From NCBI GenBank assembly GCA_029207755.1, contig JARCOQ010000002.1, forward strand, positions 40,868,244 through 40,932,243: DNA of 64,000 nucleotides. The letters run 5' to 3'. The notes beneath the pieces were generated by a model. The model was not told the DNA's origin and did not search any database. It worked only from the letters and a program-made list of their open reading frames with translations. Within the stretch, counting starts at the first letter, position 1. Every line of letters starts with the position of its first letter. The translations under genes were made by a program, and so were the position numbers. This document shows positions 39,701 to 52,985 of the stretch, piece after piece. This DNA is from Chamaea fasciata. Its lineage: Eukaryota > Chordata > Aves > Passeriformes > Sylviidae.

Positions 39701-40123
39701 TTTTGGTGTTGGATCCATCCTAACTTTCTGCAACCTACACATATTTAATGTTAATTAAAAACACTGCTTTATAGATACCATGAGAAAGCTGTCTAACACA
39801 CCTGGTAAGTAGAATTATGGATTTTAACACTGGCATACTCTAAAAGAGTCTTAAGTATAACATCTCTTTTAAAACTGACTGATTTACCCAAAGTAGCTTT
39901 AAAAATAATATCTTGAATATCTACCCTCCATTTTTGAACCAAAATTCATTCTAAAGATTTCTAGGCTACTAGGAATCATTGATTTGTCTCCCTAATTGAA
40001 ACTACATTAGATTTTCCCAAGTTTGGGAAGGGGTTTAATTTCTTACTTGTCCAATAGAACAATTTTGCCACAACCAGTATCATGAACTCTGGCTCACTGA
40101 AAATCTACTTTTCATGTGCTCTG
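33732..40123. other. PDGFD: PDGFD intron 3, middle, no gene seen
   Basis: Intronic sequence with A/T homopolymers near 35829-35846 and 36230-36248. The stretch 36700-37600 is somewhat richer in G+C. I found no exon and no repeat that I can name. Confidence 0.5.
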
Positions 40124-40191
40124 TTTTTTTTTTTTTTTTTTTTTTTTTGTTTTGTTTTGTTTTGTTTTTTGTTTTTTGTTTTTTGTTTTTT
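40124..40191 (+). repeat. T-tract with two-phase G interruptions
   Basis: A run of 25 T (40124-40148) is followed by three GTTTT units and then four GTTTTTT units, ending at aacag. On the transcribed strand it reads as an A-rich tract. Confidence 0.95.
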
Positions 40192-40317
40192 AACAGAGAT
40201 TGCTTGGCTGTTACTGACATTTGAAGAACAGGGAAAAGATTAGCTTTCATTTTGAATTTTTTTATGTATCCAGATATAATATGACTAAAATGTGACTATG
40301 AATCAGGAACGAGCATG

Positions 40318-40755
40318 TGTCCTGGTTTCAGCTAGGGTAGAGTGAATTTCTTCTCAGTAGTTGTAACAGTGCTGTATCAGAAAGAGAATGGTGTTGATAA
40401 CACACAGATTAAGGTTTTTGCTAAGCCATGTTTATACTAAGTCAAGAACTCTTTTTTCGCCAGTGAGGCGGCATGCAAAAGAAACTGGGAGGGAGCTGGG
40501 ACAGCTGACCTGAACTGACCAAAGGGGATATTCCACAGTACAGAACATCACTCTTTGTTCACTGTTTGTTATCATCATTATTCAGTAATACTGGTATTTT
40601 ACTTTATTTTCAATTATTAGACAGTTCCTATCTCAACATACAAGTTTTACTTCGATCCTCCTCCCCATTCCACCAGGGTGGAAGTGTGGAGAGAGGCGGG
40701 GGGTGAGTGAGCGGCTGTGTGGTGCCTAATTTCCAACTGGGCTTAAACCAAAACA
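40318..40755 (+). mobile_element. Solo LTR of an endogenous retrovirus, 438 bp, with 5-bp target duplication
   Basis: The element begins TGTCCTGGTTTCAGC and ends CCAAAACA, giving the 5'-TG...CA-3' ends of a retroviral LTR. It is bounded by identical 5-bp direct repeats gcatg at 40313-40317 and 40756-40760. Internal blocks (gttgataacaca, ctgaccaaaggggatattcc, gtgagcggctgtgtggtgcc) match a common bird LTR family as I remember it. A 5-bp duplication is usual for class III (ERVL-like) integrations. No internal viral genes are present, as expected after recombination between two LTRs. It lies in intron 3, antisense to PDGFD. Confidence 0.9.
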
Positions 40756-40760
40756 GCATG

Positions 40761-43700
40761 AAAGCTAACAGGACAGACAATTTACTGTGAATCTTCACAC
40801 ATGCCCTCACTTATTCAAATACAGAGGCAAGACAATGGCCAGTTGCTATGATACCATGGCTCCCTTCATTCAATTAAAATACTGAAGCCACTATTCTGCC
40901 AGTATTACACACTTCCCAACAACGGCAATACGCTTGTGGCTCTTATCTGCTATTCTTACATGCTATGATCTCATTGCCAACATGAATGTGTTTGCATTTT
41001 CCAATTTGCTTCTGCTGTATTTTGCAAGAAATCATCTTCTGAATGAGGCTTTTGAGACTCTTTATTTTTTCTAAAATGGGTAAGTAACCCTTTTGTATTG
41101 CACATGACAGTCTTGTCCTGTTGGTATCTTTTGTACCTCTAACTTATCTTGGAAAAGCGGAAATTTCCTCTGGGTCCCTAATTTCCTCAGGAATTCTTTA
41201 AACAGGTAAGTTCTGACTGCAGAAAATGCAGTCCTTCAAAATCTAAAGCTGTCCTAAATTAACAATACCTCTAAGTCTTGTTAGAATCAATTATCTGAGA
41301 CAGGATACTGGATTCAAAAATAACACACTTGTGTTGGTACAGTCCTTTGAAGGTGCAAAGTGCTGCAGTTCCTTATCCTTGGCCACTACCACGATTTTGG
41401 GGAATTCTCATCCAGTGTATAGCACATGTCTGGGGTTAAGATGTAGCATTTTTAGCAGGAATTGGACATTAACAGGACTACTGCTATGTTAAGACAGATC
41501 AATGACAATATCCTGCAAAGCAGCCACACTTTAACTGAGCTGTCAACAAATCAAGGACAGAGAAGAGCAAATGGCCAGTTCTCCCTCATGCTGTTCTAAC
41601 AACAAAACTGCCAGGCACACATGCTTGCAGCTGAGAAAATACAGGCATAAAGGTCTATTTTCCTTTCTGATTAAAACAATTGTTTTATCAGTTGAAGTCT
41701 GACAGCTTCCAGGAGCTTCTGTGTGTTTATATGGTCCCACTGCTCTGGTTCTGCTATCTTCCTTGAAAGAAGGTCTGTATTTTCCTGGCCATAACTCAAT
41801 TCCTCATTCATGTTCCCAGTCGACTCTTTTTGCTTTTGAAATATATTCAAACCCAGTCCGCAAGGTCACAGCCAGGTTTTTACAAAAGGGGCTGATCTAG
41901 TGAAATGGTCTTACTTTTGTCTTGCTTTCTACCTGATCCATACCTGCCCTCCCTCTTTTCCTGGACAAAGTCTTTCTTATTTCAGTAAGTCCACTTCCTC
42001 TTTAAAATCTCCCATTCATTTTCCTCTTTTCCCTCCCAGCCACACCACCATGACTCTTCTGGGTTATGCAAATCCTTCCTTCCCTTCGTTATCTTGTTCA
42101 AAACCTTTTCCTACTGCCATTCACACTTTTGAGTCCAAGTGAAACTGCATTCACGTGACTGTAATGAACAAGTGACATGTGGACACCTTCCTGGTAAAGA
42201 GGGAAGGCTCCTTCCTTCATGGTGTGCTCGCCAAATTTGATACTGTTAGTCACAGTCTCTCTGTCCTCCAGTTTTGTAATTTTTCCTTTTGTTTTCAGGT
42301 ATATTTGCCTCTCTGGGGCTTCACCTACCTCTCCCACCATGGCATTTTGGTGTTTCTGCTGCCTTCTCTCTGTCTGTGGACTTGACTCTTCTACTATGTG
42401 TGTTTGCCTTACCCGCAAAAAACTTATTTCTGAACTTGGACTATATTTAACTGTCCTCCTTTGTCTTTGGTGCTGCCACTGTTTCATTGCCATTACTGGA
42501 TGATCCTGTAGCAGTCCTTCCCTCCAGTACTTGTAGCATCCTCTAATGCCAAGGTGGGAGACGATTCCTCCTCTCCCTGAAATCTCTGATATTTTGAATA
42601 GTTTTAAAATTTAAGACACAAACCAGAGAGACTCCTAATGAAGTTTAAAATTTAGAGAGCTGCATAGCAGAAGGACTGGGACCAATCCAAGTGTCTGAGA
42701 CAAGAGTAAAAGTGGAAGGGGCATCAGACCTTCAGAAGACCTGCCAAGAGAAGGACTATGTTAGGATCACAGCCTAGGGAACACTGGGGGACAATGCAGT
42801 CTGGGACAACTGACTGAAGTGCTGGGTCATGTCAGGTTTGGCTGCACTGGCTGCAGCCTTAAGGCTCCCTGTGACTCACATACTGCATTCAGCTGGCGCA
42901 TTTCAGACTTGAAAACCTGCAAGTTTTCCCACCCTGGAGGAAAAGAGACTGGTTGGACAAGACTTAGGATTTAGTCAGTAAAGGTTTAGGGTTTTGGAAG
43001 GTGTGACCCAGAAAAAGCCCTTGGTTTGATGCAAATATCAGAATGAATCTTTTAATTAGAAACTTTGGCTGTCCCTGGAGCAGCGAATGCCGCCTGTGAA
43101 ACTGACCATCCAGATATGCCTTCTGAATCCAAGAATATCCTTTTCTTATTGCCAAGCTATCTGACTCCTGATTTTGCTCTTTTTCTGTATCCTTCACTAT
43201 CTTTTGTTCTGCTCTGAGTGTGGGGAGAACCAGAATGTACCTGCCTACCACTCTGTTTTGCTCTTCTAACATGCCACCTTCCTGTCTTCATCAAACCTCA
43301 TTGAAGGACAGGTTAGGTCATGTGAATTAAGCAGCAGGTTGAGGACAGCTGGATTCTCAGGAGCCTTTATTAAATGGAAAGCATTCTTCCTCCCTATATA
43401 AAATTACTATGAGATACTCCATGTCTCAAGATGCACCGAGAAGTAATATCTCTTTTTAATGTGCTGTCATTCTTATGTTGCCGTTTAAAAATTTCAACAT
43501 CTTCCAAAGTTAAAAAAAAAATAAAAATTGTGCATAGATAATCTCTTAAATTCCCTGCTTATGTGAAGTTGGAGAAGTAATGTTAAAGATTTTAAGCAAG
43601 TCTTATCTAATTAGAACTTAGGACAAAATTACTTCTCTCATGAAAGATGAGCCTCTGGAGGATAATTTTATGAGGCGTATGCCTTGAGCAAAACACAGAA

Positions 43701-45366
43701 AAGAGTTTTCTGTCAGAACTTAAGAAAATAGAAGTTTCATCATATAAATTTTTACATGTTTTGCACATGGGTTATATTATAAAAAGTCTTTGCTATCCAA
43801 CATCGACAGGCAATCAAAACTGAAATGAGAGAAAGTAGCAGAAGAACTGATAAAAGGTCATGATCAACTTCTTCTTACCCTATTCCTTTCCTTTTGTACT
43901 CCCAGCCATTACTGGGATTCCTTCAGTGGATTATCTAATAGCAAGGAAGGTATAGATGCACCATTATCACTCCTGTTGTCACATGACATATATTACATGG
44001 AGTTTCAGGCAGAATATTTTGTCCTGAATACAGAAATGAATTAGCAATCCATTCTGTGAAAGAAGTGACAAGCTAAACCAGAAGTACAGCAGTAGACTCA
44101 TGCAGCTTCCAGACTGGCTTCAACTTAAAATTAATCATTCCTTATGATCTTTATGAATCTGTATTCCCACTGGTGAATCTTTCTGTGATCTTGTTAACTC
44201 TTAAGGGCATTTATTTATTGACTTATTTTAAAAAACCCTTAAGCCTGCTGTTGCACTACTTGTGCAGAAAAGTTCAGTAAAGTACAGGGAACAAGTTGTT
44301 TAATTCAGAGTGATAGCAGTGAGTGCAAGTATCAGGATCAGGTTCTTATTTTTCCCATTTTCATTTTCTGATTGCTCTTCCAATATTGTTTGTTTTCTTC
44401 TGAGCTTAACAGGCAAGTATTTAACAGTTTAAGCCTAGAATTTGAGCAAACTTTGACTGGTCAATATTCTTTGCATGGGAAAGTAATTGAATTTTTTCTG
44501 GTGTCTTACCCTGTTTGTGACTAATGCTCTCTCTTTGATCATAAGAGTGGTAACCTATATACAGGGTGTTTAGCAGAAAGCTACTCCCTGTGAAATTCCA
44601 AATATGGATCCAAACCCAAAGTTCCTCCTCCTCCATTCTATTGATTTCTTTATGGCTCCCTCATCCATAACACTTCATTTTTAAACAAGCCAAAATTACT
44701 TAGGATTTAACACATTGATACATATTTTGATGCATAAGCTTATCTTATGTCCTCTTGTTTAATACCACATGTCCACATGTATATGTGTAGGTATGTAAAA
44801 AGAAGTATATATAACCTTACATCTTTATATATATGCATGTTTATACAAGTGCATATACATATGTTCCAACTTTTTTGGTAGCCCTTGTTTCCAATAATGA
44901 TTTTAGTTGAAGTTCCAAAGTATGTACTTCATTAAGGATTAACCAAACAATTAGTAAGGAGATAGGAATTTATTGTTATAAATGTGTAACAAATACGTGC
45001 CTTTTACAATAAACTTAAAATAATGTTTGTAATTAGCAAACGGAATCCAACATTTTCTACCTGTCTCATTAAAACAAAATTAGATGCAGAGTTGGGAATT
45101 TTAATTCCAAACATTCACCTTTATTGGTGAAACATGTTCCCAAATGAGTTCCTAGACTATTTCACTAAGTGTGCATGCAAATGAAGTTATAAAACATGGG
45201 ATCCAATCTTGTTAACATTCCTTTCCAGGAAAGAAAGAATTTCAGCAGGAAACATTGAAAGAACCTCAGAAGGGAAAAGGGGATTATATAAATTTATCTT
45301 CCTCTGCTTCATGGATTTCTACACTGTTTGTTGTGAATGATTAAGTCCTTACAGTTTAAACTAATG
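40761..45366. other. PDGFD: PDGFD intron 3, no gene seen
   Basis: Intronic sequence without exons or named repeats. The stretch 44766-44868 is rich in alternating TA, TG and CA steps (tatatataacc, tatatatatgcatg, gcatatacatatg), without a clean repeat unit. Confidence 0.5.
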
Positions 45367-45540
45367 CAACAAAAAAACCCACAAAAAACAAAAAACAAAC
45401 AAACAAAAAAAAAAAAAGAAAACAAAACCAAACCAAAAAAAAACCCAACCAAAAAACCCCTACCAAACCAATCCAAAACACTCAACCAACCAACCAACCA
45501 AACCAAAATAACAAACAAATAAACCAAACACACTCCACCC
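45367..45540 (+). repeat. A/C-only low-complexity tract
   Basis: In 174 bases the plus strand holds one G and only a handful of T. It is built from CAAA, CCAA and AACC-like units, with (CCAA)4 near 45484-45500. The transcript strand is correspondingly T/G-rich. Confidence 0.9.
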
Positions 45541-48500
45541 TAGAATACCTCAGTACCTTCTATAATACAATTTAATAATGTATCATAATTATAAATACAT
45601 GCCAATATATGCCAGTGTATATTATATGCCATTATAAATAATGGCTTTAAGTGGTAACAGTAGGGAGCAATTTCAAACAAATTTGCAATCAAATGAGGCT
45701 CATGCCTAACAGCTGTCTAGGTCTTGCTCCAGACCATTTTTACTCTAGATCTGTGAAGCTTAAAGAAAAATGCAATTTTTGAAGAGGTTCAAGGGAAGCA
45801 ATTCTCTGTGTGGATACCCAGACTAAGCCAACAAACTACACAGATATAACTGGGAGATTCAAATGTGAAGTGTCGAGTGTAGAGGTCAGCCTCCAGCTGT
45901 GCACACCTATCTCCTCCTGCAACCAGAACAGAGTGGGAGGGACTTCTTCCAGAGAGGTTAGGACACTTATGACTCTTAGGCAACTTGAGGTCAGCAGTGG
46001 GAAGTGGGACACACTCAACTCACTAACAAACTCCTGGAGCCAGGTCCACCCTGGAGCTCCCACTCCAGGTAGTGCTATAACTTTGTGAAGGAAGAGCAGA
46101 TCTGAGACAAGCAGCAGGCAGCAGCACGCTGGACCTGTCCAGCGCCTTCATGACCACCATCACTGCTCCCCCTCCAGCCTTCCAAGACCCTCAGACCCAC
46201 AGAGGGGAGACCAGAGGTGCCAAGACACAGGATGAGGAAAGAGGAGGAGGAAGAAGGTGGAGGGAGACAGCCTTGGCAAGCAAAAGTTGCTAAATGCTGT
46301 AATTAGATGGTCAGACTTTATTTCGAAGATTTTTCTCCCCTGTCCCTTGACCCTTATATTGAGACAGTTAAATATTCACACATATCAATATTTTCAACCT
46401 TATACTGTTAAAGACCGCCCTGCTATCTTTTTGGTCTAATTTTCCGGAATCACTCTGGGTTCTAATCCCATGGAGCCCTTTCGTTCTACGGGGGATGTTT
46501 ACTTTCTATACCTTGTTTCACAAGGGCAAATGTGATACAAGTGATACAAGTCTAATTTATGTATTCCCTAGAAAAATAATCCCCTTTTGTTTCTCCAAAT
46601 GGTACTGAAATGTGAAGTTAATAGAAAAACACAAGTATACAAAGATAGTGCAGGATGTTTCTACTAAGCTCTGTGGTGCCTTATTTGTGCCTCATGTAGA
46701 GTGCTGATCTAAGTAAAACTTGATCTTCATCAAATATAGTGAACTTCACTGACTTCCTTGAAGATTTATAAATGAGAGGCCAAAGAGTCAGGCTGCAAGG
46801 CTGCTTGGCTGCTTGAGTAACTGTGAGAAATTCATCCAGTCATTCTGTCATGATGCACAGAAGATGGAGCGGATCAATAAATTCCAAATCACTTGTTTTA
46901 TTTTCTCTGAAAAATTATCAGAGTCTGGTATACAAATAAACAACTACCACACAGATCCAAACTCCAAACGTATGAAAAAGCAAGGGAATTAAGAGATTTG
47001 CACATATCTTGTGCACCATGTGGGCCAAGAAAGGCCCTAGGAGTAGCCCGTTGTTGGACAAGGTTATGAAGGGAAGGAAAAAAGGCAATGTAAAGGTCCT
47101 TAATTTCATCTCATACAAAATACCATATGTTTTTGCATGCTTCATTAACGCTCACCCTGGTTTACCGACTAGAAACACACAGCCAGTCCAACCTTCAGGG
47201 GTCAGCAGTGCTCAGCATATCCATGAATTGTGCCCTAGGCGACTGTGGGGACTATGGAATAAGAGCTGACTCTGCTCAGTAGTAATACTGCAGTTGTAGG
47301 CTGGATGAATTGGAATCCGAAGAATAGCTAAGTACAAATCACTCCCCAACTCACAAATAACACCAATCAGCTGTACAGGGATCTTCTCTGAAATAAAATA
47401 GTATTTCATTCAGAGGGTGCACTTAATGATTATTCTTGTAAATAGATTTGCTAGATTGCAAATTCTCTGTTTACTCATAGTTTTTAAATGAGATCAATAC
47501 AGTAGCCTTTTCAGAGCTTTCTAGTGCAGAGAGTCCTGTGTCTTATGAGTGATAACATTCATTTTTGGAAAGCCTAATACTATCTGTATATTCTCTGGAA
47601 TAAAACTTGCTAAATGCAGGAGTTTGTCTGGCTGTGCTGAAATACAAACAGTAAAAAGAAAGGCTGCGTCTTCTCCTCTCATTTTTATGCCTAGTGGTCT
47701 TTCATAAACTGTTCTGCCTGAATTTGAGTTTTAGTAGTTTACCTTCAAATTAGAGTTCAGGATGTACCTACAATTGAATGCCTTACTCCACTATAAGCCT
47801 AACAATTTAAATGCAAGGGAGCAAAATCTTTATAGCTTTGCTCTGTCTTGACAATGTGCTGTTTATGGACTCTTTTCAGCGTACACAGGCATACATGCAT
47901 GCAAAGCCAAGAGGTGGAAATGAAATGACTCAAACAATGAATCTTTCCTGTTACAGCATTATTGCTATTTCAGGCTTTCTTATTCTTGTTAAAGGACAGT
48001 GGATTGAATAAAAAGCGAATAAGAAGGGTGATGGATAGGAAAATATAATGATGACAGTATAATAAATTATTGCTTACCATTTCCTGAGTGTTTGCAAAAT
48101 CTGCCTCTTTCGAGCTACACTGCACCAAAAGCATTACAATATTAATCAGGGCAAAACAAAGGAATACATATTTGTATCAAAATCTACTTAAGAGTACTGA
48201 GAATTCCTGCTCCCTAAAAACAAAACCAAAATAAAAACAAAAAAGAAGGAGGTTTTCATCTCATTGAAACAGTACATGATACACTACTAATGCTTCTGCA
48301 TTTACAGAGGTATGCTGATATCTGATTAAAAATACAGTCTGAGCCTTAGTACACTGTCTTGCATGCAGACTTTTATTGCATACAATAAAACTACTCTTAT
48401 ATCTGAGAATCACAGCCATAACCCCTCAAGGTATTTTTATTTGACCTTAAATGAACAGGAAAAAGGGGTTCACAAAGCAGCCATTTCTTTGCTATTTCTG

Positions 48501-48786
48501 CAGCATCTCTCAAGGTAGTGGCAGTGCAGGCTTAGTGTAGAAAGTGTTAGCGCTTCTGAAATGTTTTATTAGAATAATTCTTCAACTGAACTTGACTTTA
48601 TTTTATATTTAATTACACGATGTCAAAAATACCTTGATCTGCAGTAATGCAGTTGCTGGAATAAAATTACTTTCAGTCATTTAGTGTTTTGATCCCACAG
48701 TTAGCTACACCACCCGGTCTTCAAGGACTGATGCTCTTTTACACTGCAAGCTGTCTCTTTACCCCTATTACCCCTAGGAGACTTAC
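45541..48786. other. PDGFD: PDGFD intron 3, right end, no gene seen
   Basis: Intronic sequence. A patch at about 46080-46260 is purine-rich and richer in G+C than its surroundings. No exon or named repeat was recognised. Confidence 0.5.
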
Positions 48787-48967
48787 CACAAGAGAGTAAC
48801 ATATCTTGAATCCAGGTTTAGCCACAAAGTAGTCATCGGATTTGAAGGTTATCTTTATGTGATTTGTTCTTGATGTTATTCTTGGAGGTACTTCCTTGTG
48901 TCCACACCACCGTCCTCGAATAACTGTGCTGGTCTCTGATACATCTTCCACTTCCACAAAGTCATAC
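48787..48967 (-). CDS. PDGFD: PDGFD exon 3: second half of CUB domain
   Basis: The exon is 181 bases: one base completing the arginine split from exon 2, then 60 codons, ending in phase 0 at GTG|GTAAGT. The acceptor is a good one (cttcatactctttttcag). The protein runs from YDFVEVEDVSETSTVIRGRW through CGHKEVPPRI, then KITFKSDDYFVAKPGFKI, which is the last part of a CUB fold ending in the G-F-x-x-x-Y strand. The CGH cysteine is the conserved partner of the exon 2 ICR cysteine in the CUB domain. An additional cysteine sits in the last strand (FKI-C-YSL, codon 48799-48801), where the human protein has tyrosine as I remember it. Length equals the 60 codons of human exon 3. Confidence 0.97.
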
Positions 48968-51900
48968 CTGAAAAAGAGTATGAAGAATCAGTTTTTTGCT
49001 GACTCTGGTTACAGAGGGTGTTTGCAAATTGACAGGAGCACAGCTGGAAACACAAAGGCAACTTTGTCGTGTTCTCCCCTCCAAAACATCAGACGAAATA
49101 TTACGAATGGAGGACAAGTTAGTGTGCCACAAAATACACTAAGCTGCAAGCTACTGCCTGAGTGCTCAAATGACTGATTTCTGTGCTCCTGGAACATGAC
49201 AGTATTTGCTACCACGTAAAAATAGCAATAAGAGGCACTGGCATGTGCAGTAAGCACACGCATTGCATTTCATGTGGTGGGTAAATAATTTAGAGACCTG
49301 ATAAAATATTATTTAAGGCAGGCTGCCCAACCTGAGCAGCTGCAAGCACTTGTGTGCACTTTCTGGTGATGGCCCAACTCCCTGCAACAGCAGCCACAGG
49401 CGCTCGCCTGCTATGTCAGTCAGAGGGCTAGAGAGGGGCAGCCACTGTGCCAGGTGCAAAGAAAGATGCTGGAGGGACATAGGGCAGTGCATGCTACTGA
49501 AAGGTGCTTTTTAGGACCTTCCTTGTAGGTGGCACATTGCTCCTCCAGCTGGTTTGGAAAGATTTCTGTCTAGCTTTCAAGCAGGAAAGCATGGTGCCGC
49601 TCCGTGTGCTGCAGTGGGGAGTTCACGTGCATGCTGTCACCAGGGAAAATATAACAGCACATCTTGTTCTGTGAAAAGTCACATCTTGGCCAGGCACTCG
49701 TGCCACAGCAGTGGTCCCTGAGCCCAAAGAGAGCTCTGCCAGGAACAGCAGACACTAAACCCCAGGGATGAAGGGACACAGAGGCAACACTCATGACTCC
49801 AGCCTGCGCATTTGCCTGCTTAGGTATAAATGAGCATAAAAATAAATAAATAAATAAATAAATGAGTACAGTTACTGAGCTGGAGAATAAAGGGGACAGA
49901 GAATAAAATTCTGCTTTTACTAAATCTATGACAAAATTTCTCTCAATACCTTTGGAGCCAGAACTAGGCCCCACACATTGCTGCCCACAAGGCAGAGGTG
50001 ATGACAAGAGGGACAGCTTGAGTGCCATCCTCACAGTACAGTTATGCCTTAAAACTCTGGAAGTCTTTACCAGGAATGTTTTCTATTTTCAAAGAATCAT
50101 CTCCCTCCAAAGAAGAGTTCAGAACTTTCAAGTGATTCTTGCTAGCAATGCACTTCTCCCCACCCCCAGGTCTGTAAGCCATGCACCCTCCGTCATGCCC
50201 AGCTGTGGGAGCCGAGTAGCTCTGTAAATAACAGACCTGCTTTTCTTTTTCTGCTGAGAGCCCATGAGAAAAAGACCACAAGTACTATGTGGTTTGATAA
50301 TATCAGCTCTGCTGCTTTTATATTCACCAACCCCAAATTGCACAGAACAGAAAATAACAGATCCACCATGACCACTTAAATCTGCCCGAACTCTGCTGAA
50401 ATATGCTTTTTTTTGTAACACACCAAAATTTAGTTCCAGGCAGAGGTAAACTTGTCTCAATCTCTCTCCACCATCCCCAGCTTTCACTCTCTAGTGGTGA
50501 TGGATGTGGTACACAGCAGAGCTCCCAAGCATCCACCCCGTCCCCCAGGCAGCACAGAACTGTGAATGCCTACTGCAACACATGGGGTTGTGGTGTTCAG
50601 CAGGAGATAACTTTGTAAGCTTTGGTGAAAGCTGTCCTGACTGGCCTCCCCATTTTCGGAAGCCAGAAGCCAGGCTAAGTAGCAAAACCAGGGAAAATCC
50701 ATGGACTTTCAAGGATTATATCTGCTTTCAACAGCAGATGCTTTGCTGCAACGATCATGGAAATAGGTGTAATCTCAGTTGCTTCTGTGCATACAAGGAG
50801 CCTCAGAGGCTGGGTAATTTAATTGCTTTTCAGAATCATCTCTTATCAAGTGCCTGTGGAAATGCTAACTGCACTTCTTGAACATTCCGTGAGACCTTCA
50901 ATATTTCCCCTCCTTCTTTAGAAGCTCTGATGAAATACAGCTCTGTTAAAATACACCTTTTCATTCCTCAGCCTGAATGAATTTCAGTCAGTTCAGTCTT
51001 AATAGTATGCAAATTACAATAATTAGCAGTAATGAAAAATTGAAAGAAAACACTAGGAAGTTTCTGGAGAAAAAAGATTAAGGTCAAAAGCAAATACAAA
51101 AGCAAGGTAAGGTGCAGAGGTCCTGAATTACTTGTCCAGTATGCCCAGCCTTCCAGCATATGCTCAGCTCTCGGCATTCATTTCAATTAAAACAGTTCTG
51201 ACTGTCTCTCTAAAGCAGCACTGCAGGGATTGTCAGGGACTGAAGCTGCAGAAAGGATCTAGTTTTGAAAAATATATTGAGCATTAGCAAAATATCCAAC
51301 TGCACACAGTACCACACAGTACTTAACAGACTTAAAACCATCACAAGCTGTCTGACCAAAAATTCCTCACTCTGGAAAAAATACTACCCAAATAAAGGTC
51401 TTCCAGAAACTCTAGGGAAAGCTTTACTGCAGAAAAGGATGTGATATTTCTCCAAATTCTATAGACACTATGGATGATGGAAGGTCTCTGCTTTTCTCTG
51501 AATTCTAAATTAGCTGCTCTGGAAAAAGCAGGCAGACTGTCTTCCAAGATGCTCTCCAAGCACATAATGCCAGTAACAGCTTGACTTTCCCTCACTGTGC
51601 CACCACTTTTAATGGCTTTTGACAGAGAATACTTCATTTTTTTTTCCACAGTAAATTAGCCCTCTGTTTCAAAGTTGCAACGCTTTAAGGTCAGCCACAG
51701 TTTATCCACTATGTAAATATTAACAGGCTGCTTCTGTGTGCATTAGGCTCTGAATCTGGGAAAGCATTTGGGGTACTGGGAGGTTACTGTTGTTACTGAC
51801 TCTGCAGCTGATCTTGGACCAACATCACCACAGCAGACCTGCCAAGGAGCAGGGAAGGAGAGCCAATTTTAGACTGCATTCTTTTATTACTACATGGAAA

Positions 51901-52985
51901 ACAAACCTGCAGGAACAGTTCCCTCTATCAGTAACGCAGAAAAATTAACAAAGAAAAACGAGGAAAAAAAAAATCCACCCTGTAAAATGCCTGCAGAGAT
52001 GCCAAGCCCTACAAACACAAATTAATTGACAAAGGTAAGATAAGAAGAGGCTGAGTGTGCAGAAACACTAACAACCAAGTTCTCTGCATAGATAAGGTGT
52101 AAGTCACAACATGATGAGGCAGAGTTGGAGGCTGGGACTTGTGCATTTTGAGTAAGTAGCATCACAGCAATCTGCCTTTCGGAGGGCATGGGAATCCTGA
52201 GCCTGTTTTCTCCCACAGAAAAGAGAGCTGAATAAAAGAAATATAAACACATGGATTTATACTGTTTTAGTGAATGTTGGCAAGATTCACCTCTGTACTC
52301 TACTAATGCAAAACAGTTTATCCACCTAGGCTAATCAGTCAGATCATCTGAGAGCTGAAGGTCACTTTTGCTTAAGAGGGCAGCCAAAGCAACTGGGATA
52401 TAGTAAGGTAGGCTTTAATAGATTTATAGACGCCTCAGCATGCATCAACACACTGATGTTTGTGGACCTATTTTTAGAAGTTTTCAAAGGAATTGTACCA
52501 GTGAAGAGCAAAAATAAAGATAAGCAAGTGATTTGAACATAATTATATTTTTCAATGCATTTTTATGTGTCCCACACACCCCAACATAAATGTTTACCTA
52601 CTCACGCCTCCTAGAGCCCTCCACCTACTGAAAAACAGGTTTCTTGCCTGGATGCAATGCAGCAAAGGTGACAGAGGAAAAAATCCTATTAAAGTAGCAC
52701 CTATGTTTTTAGATAGCTGGATTTGAGCATACAAGTATTTGTGCTTAAAACGTTAAAGAAGGACTAAAACCTGACATAACTGCTTCAGGTCCAGGACAGC
52801 TCAGTTTATTTATGAACTCAAAGATCAATTTCAGCTGGGAAGGCCCCATAAAGGTCTGTCCTCTTCGCAAGCATTTCCTAGACCCAGCCAGAGATACCCC
52901 GGTTTTGCTCCGCTTTGCAGCCTCATGCCAGGGAGCTCAAAGCTGGTCTCAAGGAGCCCTTTGCAAACTTCCACTTGCCACTCAC
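48968..52985. other. PDGFD: PDGFD intron 2
   Basis: This is a 4018-base intron between exons 2 and 3. It contains an (AAAT)n run at about 49837-49863 and two somewhat GC-richer patches near 49320-49520 and 50440-50680. A 154-codon open frame at 49570-50034 on the minus strand has no family resemblance that I recognise. I saw no named repeat. Confidence 0.6.

Noticed and set aside
44766..44868. TA/TG/CA-rich stretch considered as a MITE or Z-DNA site
   Set aside because: No terminal inverted repeats or target duplication, and the alternation is too broken for a confident call.
45309..45533. Open frames across the A/C tract (Lys/Pro/Thr-rich or Phe/Val/Leu-rich)
   Set aside because: Low-complexity DNA has few stop codons on either strand, so the frames carry no information.
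46080..46260. GC-richer patch considered as a CpG island or promoter
   Set aside because: It contains few CpG dinucleotides and is mostly purine-rich, without a start-site motif.
49570..50034. 154-codon open frame on the minus strand in intron 2
   Set aside because: The low-complexity YLFIYLFL stretch comes from an AAAT repeat, and the rest resembles nothing known to me.
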